Source: Nocardia amamiensis
GTDB taxonomy: Bacteria > Actinomycetota > Actinomycetes > Mycobacteriales > Mycobacteriaceae
Length of the DNA: 64,000 nt
Assembly: GCF_015477605.1 (NCBI RefSeq)
Contig: NZ_JADLQX010000025.1
Coordinates: 26,650-90,649 of the forward strand
Reading direction: 5' to 3'
In this document: piece by piece, positions 61,122-64,000 of the stretch
Layout of the letters: the number at the start of each line of letters is the position of its first letter
Position numbering within the stretch: position 1 is the stretch's first letter
The notes under the pieces: generated by a model
What the model was told of the DNA's origin: nothing
The model's input: only the letters and a program-made list of their open reading frames with translations
Databases searched by the model: none
Made by a program: the position numbers and the translations under genes

Positions 61122-62579
61122 CTATCGACCTTTTCGGATTGCTTGGCCGGCATTTCCCTTACGCGGGAGTACAGGCGTGCCCGGATCTTCCTGACCGTGG
61201 GCGTCGAGTTCGAGATCGAAGTGCACGGTGGCGCCCTCGTATCGGAGCGCGTCATTCCACCCCTGTTCGGTGATGATCGCGAGCATGAGGGTGTTCTCCG
61301 CGAGTATTTCCGCCGTCAGATGTTTCACCCCCTGCAGGTAGGCGGCCGTGCCCAGTCGCCGCACGAGCAATGTGCCGATGCCGTGTTGCTGGTCATGCGC
61401 GTTGACCGCTAGCGCCATCTCCGCAGTGAGGTGTCCCGCGGTGGTGTCGGTGACGACGTAATTGGCGACCCCGACCAGGTCGTCACCCTCGAAAGCGCCG
61501 AGCGCGAGGTGGGTGGAGTCGTGCCGGCACAGTTGTTCCGCGAACTCGTCGATGCGCTTTGGAGGGGCGCTGAAGAACCGCAGATAGGCATCGTGCGCCG
61601 ACATCTGCTCGTGCAGCGACGCGACCGCGTCCCGGTCGTCCGGCGTCAGTGCGCGGACGGTCATCCCGGAGATCAGCGGCGTAGACGGTGCCGGTGCGGT
61701 ATTAGCGGTGGATGCGATCGGATCCGCGCCGAGGCCCACCGGGGGCATCCGTGACGGACAGATCATGACGGGGCACCGGCTGCGGCGGAAGAAGTACGAA
61801 CCGAAACCGGGTCCTTCCGGAACAGACGCGCGACCATCAGGTCCGGTGACCACCAGTTGCGCACCCGTCGCGCGTTCGTTCAACGACCGATGTGGGATGT
61901 CGGCGAGGGCGGACACGGTGACGTCGGGGAAGGCGTCCCGTGCCACGGCCAGGTGGGCGTCGAGGGAGTGCCGGTTCGTCGAAGTGACCGGAGCGGCCGT
62001 TCCGGGTTGCTCCGGCTGGGCGTTCACGGCGATGACCGATGCACCGAACAGGTGGGCGTAGCCGAACGCGGCGAGGGCGGCGTCAGCGCCGTCGATGTCG
62101 TCGTCCACGGCGAGAAGCACGGGGCGCTGGTCTGGAAGCTGGCCGGGCTCTCCCCGCCAGACGGTTACCGGGCAAGTGGCGTGCTCGGTAACCATCGTTG
62201 TGGCCGTCGGCACGTCGAGCGCCCCCACGTCGGGATGACCGAGGACGACCATCCGGGCGTCCTCTCCGACTGTGGCCAACGCCTGCGCGGCCGGTCCGTC
62301 GATCAACTCACCACTGATCTCGAGGTCGGGGTGATCGCGGCGCACGACCGCGATGGTGTCGTCGACGACGGCTGTCGCGCTGGATTCCGTCCGAGCCGCC
62401 GCTTCGGGTCCGGTCGCTGCGATGTCCGCCGACACGTCAGAAGTGGCGGCGGCGATGTAGACGACCCGCAGGGTGCAGTGCAGCCGTTCGGCGAGGCGGG
62501 CCGACCATAGGGCGGCGTCGCGCCCGATCGGCGGTTGGTCGACGGTCACCACAATCGGAGGATGCCCGTGTGTGGTCAT
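61122..62579 (-). CDS. USP domains fused to a GNAT acetyltransferase
   Basis: 485 aa from ATG 62579 with GGGAG upstream. Residues 1-140 and 150-290 are two USP-like domains (IVVTVDQPPIGRDAALWSA; VLLAVDDDIDGADAALAAF), neither with a full GxxG-ATP loop. Residues ~310-460 are a GNAT fold: VRALTPDDRDAVASLHEQM, then LALAVNAHDQQHGIGTLLVRRL (~405, acetyl-CoA loop Q/RxxGxG/A). Such fusions in mycobacteria acetylate lysines on metabolic enzymes, with activity gated by the attached domain (there cyclic AMP). Here the gate would be a USP module, perhaps a nucleotide sensor; targets unknown. Confidence 0.8.
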   Translation of the reverse strand: MTTHGHPPIVVTVDQPPIGRDAALWSARLAERLHCTLRVVYIAAATSDVSADIAATGPEAAARTESSATAVVDDTIAVVRRDHPDLEISGELIDGPAAQALATVGEDARMVVLGHPDVGALDVPTATTMVTEHATCPVTVWRGEPGQLPDQRPVLLAVDDDIDGADAALAAFGYAHLFGASVIAVNAQPEQPGTAAPVTSTNRHSLDAHLAVARDAFPDVTVSALADIPHRSLNERATGAQLVVTGPDGRASVPEGPGFGSYFFRRSRCPVMICPSRMPPVGLGADPIASTANTAPAPSTPLISGMTVRALTPDDRDAVASLHEQMSAHDAYLRFFSAPPKRIDEFAEQLCRHDSTHLALGAFEGDDLVGVANYVVTDTTAGHLTAEMALAVNAHDQQHGIGTLLVRRLGTAAYLQGVKHLTAEILAENTLMLAIITEQGWNDALRYEGATVHFDLELDAHGQEDPGTPVLPRKGNAGQAIRKGR

Positions 62580-62961
62580 GCGGTTACTCCCGTCCGGAGA
62601 GCTGGCCATCTTCCGCGTGGTCCGCCGACTGGCCGCCGATCGGTCAACGGCCGAGTAAGGCCGTCCGAGCGCGGATCGCGTCGACGTGACAAGGGCGGCG
62701 CTGACCGAGTTCCCCCGATGGTCGTCGTGGCCGTGTGCCGTAGGCCGGCAAAGCATCGCTGCCCTGCCGACGGCGTGGGCCGGCAGCGTAGGTGCCCAGC
62801 GGCGGCCAAGGCGGAGATGACGAAGGTGGCGGTGCTCAGCGTGTCCCGGCTATGGCCAGCAGACCCTACGCAGGCCTCGAATAACGCCTACTCGCAGCAG
62901 CGGTCGTATGGCGCTGTGTCGGCCGGCCCGTGTGCCTGGGCCATCCCGGGTCCCGCGGCGG
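62580..62961. other. 382 bp gap
   Basis: Between the USP-GNAT start and the Hsp20 stop. I see no convincing gene, hairpin or dormancy box; the promoter of the USP-GNAT gene must lie in the first part. Confidence 0.4.
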
Positions 62962-63411
62962 TCAGCTGTGTCCGTTTCCGGTCTTCTTGATTTCGATGTG
63001 CTTCGCCGGGGTCTCCGACTCGGCCACCGGCACGGTCACCGTCAAGATCCCGTCGGTGTAGGACGCGTCGATGTCGTCTTCCTTCGCGCCGACCGGTAGC
63101 GGAATCGACCGGTAGAAACTGCCGTAGTGAAATTCCGAGCGGGTGCCTTCTTCCTTCCGTTCCGTGCGTTCGGCCTTGATCGTCAACTGTCCTTCCCGGA
63201 CACTGATGTCGACGTCTTTGGCCGGGTCAACCCCGGGCAACTCGGCGCGCAACGTGTACCGGCCCTTCTCGAGATGCTCCTCGACTCGAATCATGTGGCC
63301 CTCGAGCGAGGTCCAGAGGGGCCGCGACTCCAACCGGGCCATCAGATCGGACCAATCGGGCAGTGCAGGCCAGGTCGGTAGCAATGCCTGGCGAGAGGGA
63401 AGGATGCTCAT
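62962..63411 (-). CDS. Hsp20/alpha-crystallin small heat shock protein
   Basis: 149 aa, ATG 63411 with GGAG upstream. Alpha-crystallin domain from ~40 to 130: IRVEEHLEKGRYTLRAELPG, VREGQLTIKAERT, FHYGSFYRSIPLPVGAKEDD and the C-terminal strand GILTVTVPV. An N-terminal LPSRQALLPTWPALPDW oligomer arm and a short charged tail with HIEIKK (IxI anchor) complete the chaperone. Homologous in style to HspX/Acr (Rv2031c), the hallmark DosR-regulon protein. Two boxes 21 bp apart lie at 63479-63514, 75-96 bp upstream. Confidence 0.93.
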   Translation of the reverse strand: MSILPSRQALLPTWPALPDWSDLMARLESRPLWTSLEGHMIRVEEHLEKGRYTLRAELPGVDPAKDVDISVREGQLTIKAERTERKEEGTRSEFHYGSFYRSIPLPVGAKEDDIDASYTDGILTVTVPVAESETPAKHIEIKKTGNGHS

Positions 63412-63478
63412 AGCGCGACTCCAGCGGAGAGAGTGGTTGATGACTCTTCGATTCCACGCGGCGCCCGCACCGAGCAGT

Positions 63479-63514
63479 AGGGCCTACGGTCCTTCCTCGG
63501 AGGACTCCGGTCCC
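63479..63514. promoter_or_regulatory. Paired DosR-like boxes before hsp20
   Basis: AGGGCCTACGGTCCT (63479-63493; 13 of 15) and GAGGACTCCGGTCCC (63500-63514; 10 of 15), 21 bp apart. The first is itself a near-perfect dyad around the CTACGG centre. HspX in M. tuberculosis is the best known DosR target, which makes this the most credible pair. Confidence 0.65.
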
Positions 63515-63558
63515 TGAATAGGAATCCCGCTTCGAAGAGATGAGATCGTGTGGTTGGG

Positions 63559-63879
63559 TCAAGCAACTTCGTCGCCGAAACGGGTGAAGAGAAGCTCGTG
63601 CAGCCGCGGGGTCGGCGCGAGTTTTCCGGCGGTGATCAGCGTTCGCAGTGCGGCGCGTTTGCGCGGACAGTCTTCCGCAAGGCACTCGCGATGGTCTTGG
63701 GCGACCCGGTGTGCCTGATCGAGCGTGAGCGGTGCAGGCGGCGCGCGATGCGGCAACTCGGCTCGAATGTCCCACACACTCGGCCCGTCGGGCTTGTGCG
63801 GCCAGTAGTACGCCGTGAGTAGCGCCGCGACAAGCACGGCCGATGAGATGGCCAGCCAACCCAGCACACTAACGAGCAA
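63559..63879 (-). CDS. Small membrane-anchored protein, unknown function
   Basis: 106 aa from TTG 63879 (GTG 63867 is the alternative; neither has a strong ribosome site). N-terminal membrane helix LVSVLGWLAISSAVLVAALLTAYYW (residues 2-26, in two pieces), then a soluble stretch with LTLDQAHRVAQDHRECLAEDCPRKRAALRTLI in part: two Cys (CLAEDC) separated by four residues in a helical context. No family recognised. Confidence 0.6.
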   Translation of the reverse strand: MLVSVLGWLAISSAVLVAALLTAYYWPHKPDGPSVWDIRAELPHRAPPAPLTLDQAHRVAQDHRECLAEDCPRKRAALRTLITAGKLAPTPRLHELLFTRFGDEVA

Positions 63880-63905
63880 TGATCAGGACCTGTGGATGAC
63901 GGGAA

Positions 63906-63985
63906 GGACGCACCTTCCCGGATGATCTATCAGTCCGAAGTCTTGATCATGCCGGCGCGCCAACGCCGGTCGGGAAGGTACGTCC
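63906..63985. repeat. Inverted repeat GGACGYACCTTCCCG, arms 50 bp apart
   Basis: GGACGCACCTTCCCG (63906-63920) and its inverse CGGGAAGGTACGTCC (63971-63985) match at 14 of 15 bases. The left arm also forms its own GGGAAGG-ACGCA-CCTTCCC hairpin (63901-63919). Between them ATCAGTCCGAAGTCTTGAT (63930-63948) is a near-dyad. Probably the control region of the membrane protein gene and of a gene beyond the right edge. Confidence 0.5.
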
Positions 63986-64000
63986 GTGTTCACGGTAGTT

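Overview
High-GC actinobacterial chromosome, most likely Nocardia or a close mycolic-acid relative. The evidence is strongly GC-biased third codon positions, frequent ATGA/GTGA gene overlaps, GTG starts, a mycobacterial MIRU-like repeat, a salicylate-capped thiazoline NRPS locus and a block of genes that are DosR-regulon members in Mycobacterium tuberculosis. Genus assignment is inference. I saw no tRNA, rRNA, CRISPR array, phage or intact insertion sequence.

Region 1 (1-3370) has the edge of a small gene, then a flavin reductase and a 14-helix MFS exporter on the minus strand, divergent from a TetR regulator. Region 2 (3339-30544) is a metallophore locus built on two divergent operons. Leftward: a three-module NRPS pair (ArCP-Cy-A(E-like)-PCP-Cy-A-PCP, then docking-Cy-A(MT)-PCP-TE), a 2 x 77 bp MIRU-like element, a saccharopine-dehydrogenase-like protein, a thiazolinyl imine reductase, a P450, two methyltransferases and a cation/proton antiporter. 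Rightward: two ABC half-transporters, a flavin-dependent halogenase-like protein, a secreted hydrolase, salicylate synthase and a salicyl-AMP ligase. Salicylate would be made, adenylated, loaded on the aryl carrier protein and extended by three cyclised residues, two of them predicted Cys. One ring would be reduced and one N-methylated. The shared promoter carries a Zur-box-like palindrome overlapping a half IdeR-like box, so zinc (perhaps also iron) control is likely. The layout recalls coelibactin-type zincophore loci.

Region 3 (30545-64000) is a dormancy island: several universal stress proteins, a flavodoxin, an OtsB1-like HAD/trehalose-phosphatase/GH65 fusion, two Acg-type nitroreductases, a PfkB kinase, a DUF1918 protein beside a broken class II ribonucleotide reductase, an NAD-linked formate dehydrogenase, two ABC exporters, an acyl-CoA ligase, a USP-acetyltransferase fusion and an Hsp20. 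A recurring site, roughly RGGGCCGAAGGTCCC, often in pairs about 22 bp apart, lies before many of these genes and resembles the DosR box. The regulator itself is not in the window.

The most unusual items are two tiny methionine-rich peptides (29 and 25 codons), one sharing a paired box with a DUF2933-like membrane protein; a scar joining the 5' ends of a polX gene and a wax-ester-synthase gene; the MIRU-like element inside the NRPS operon; and the composite metal-responsive site.
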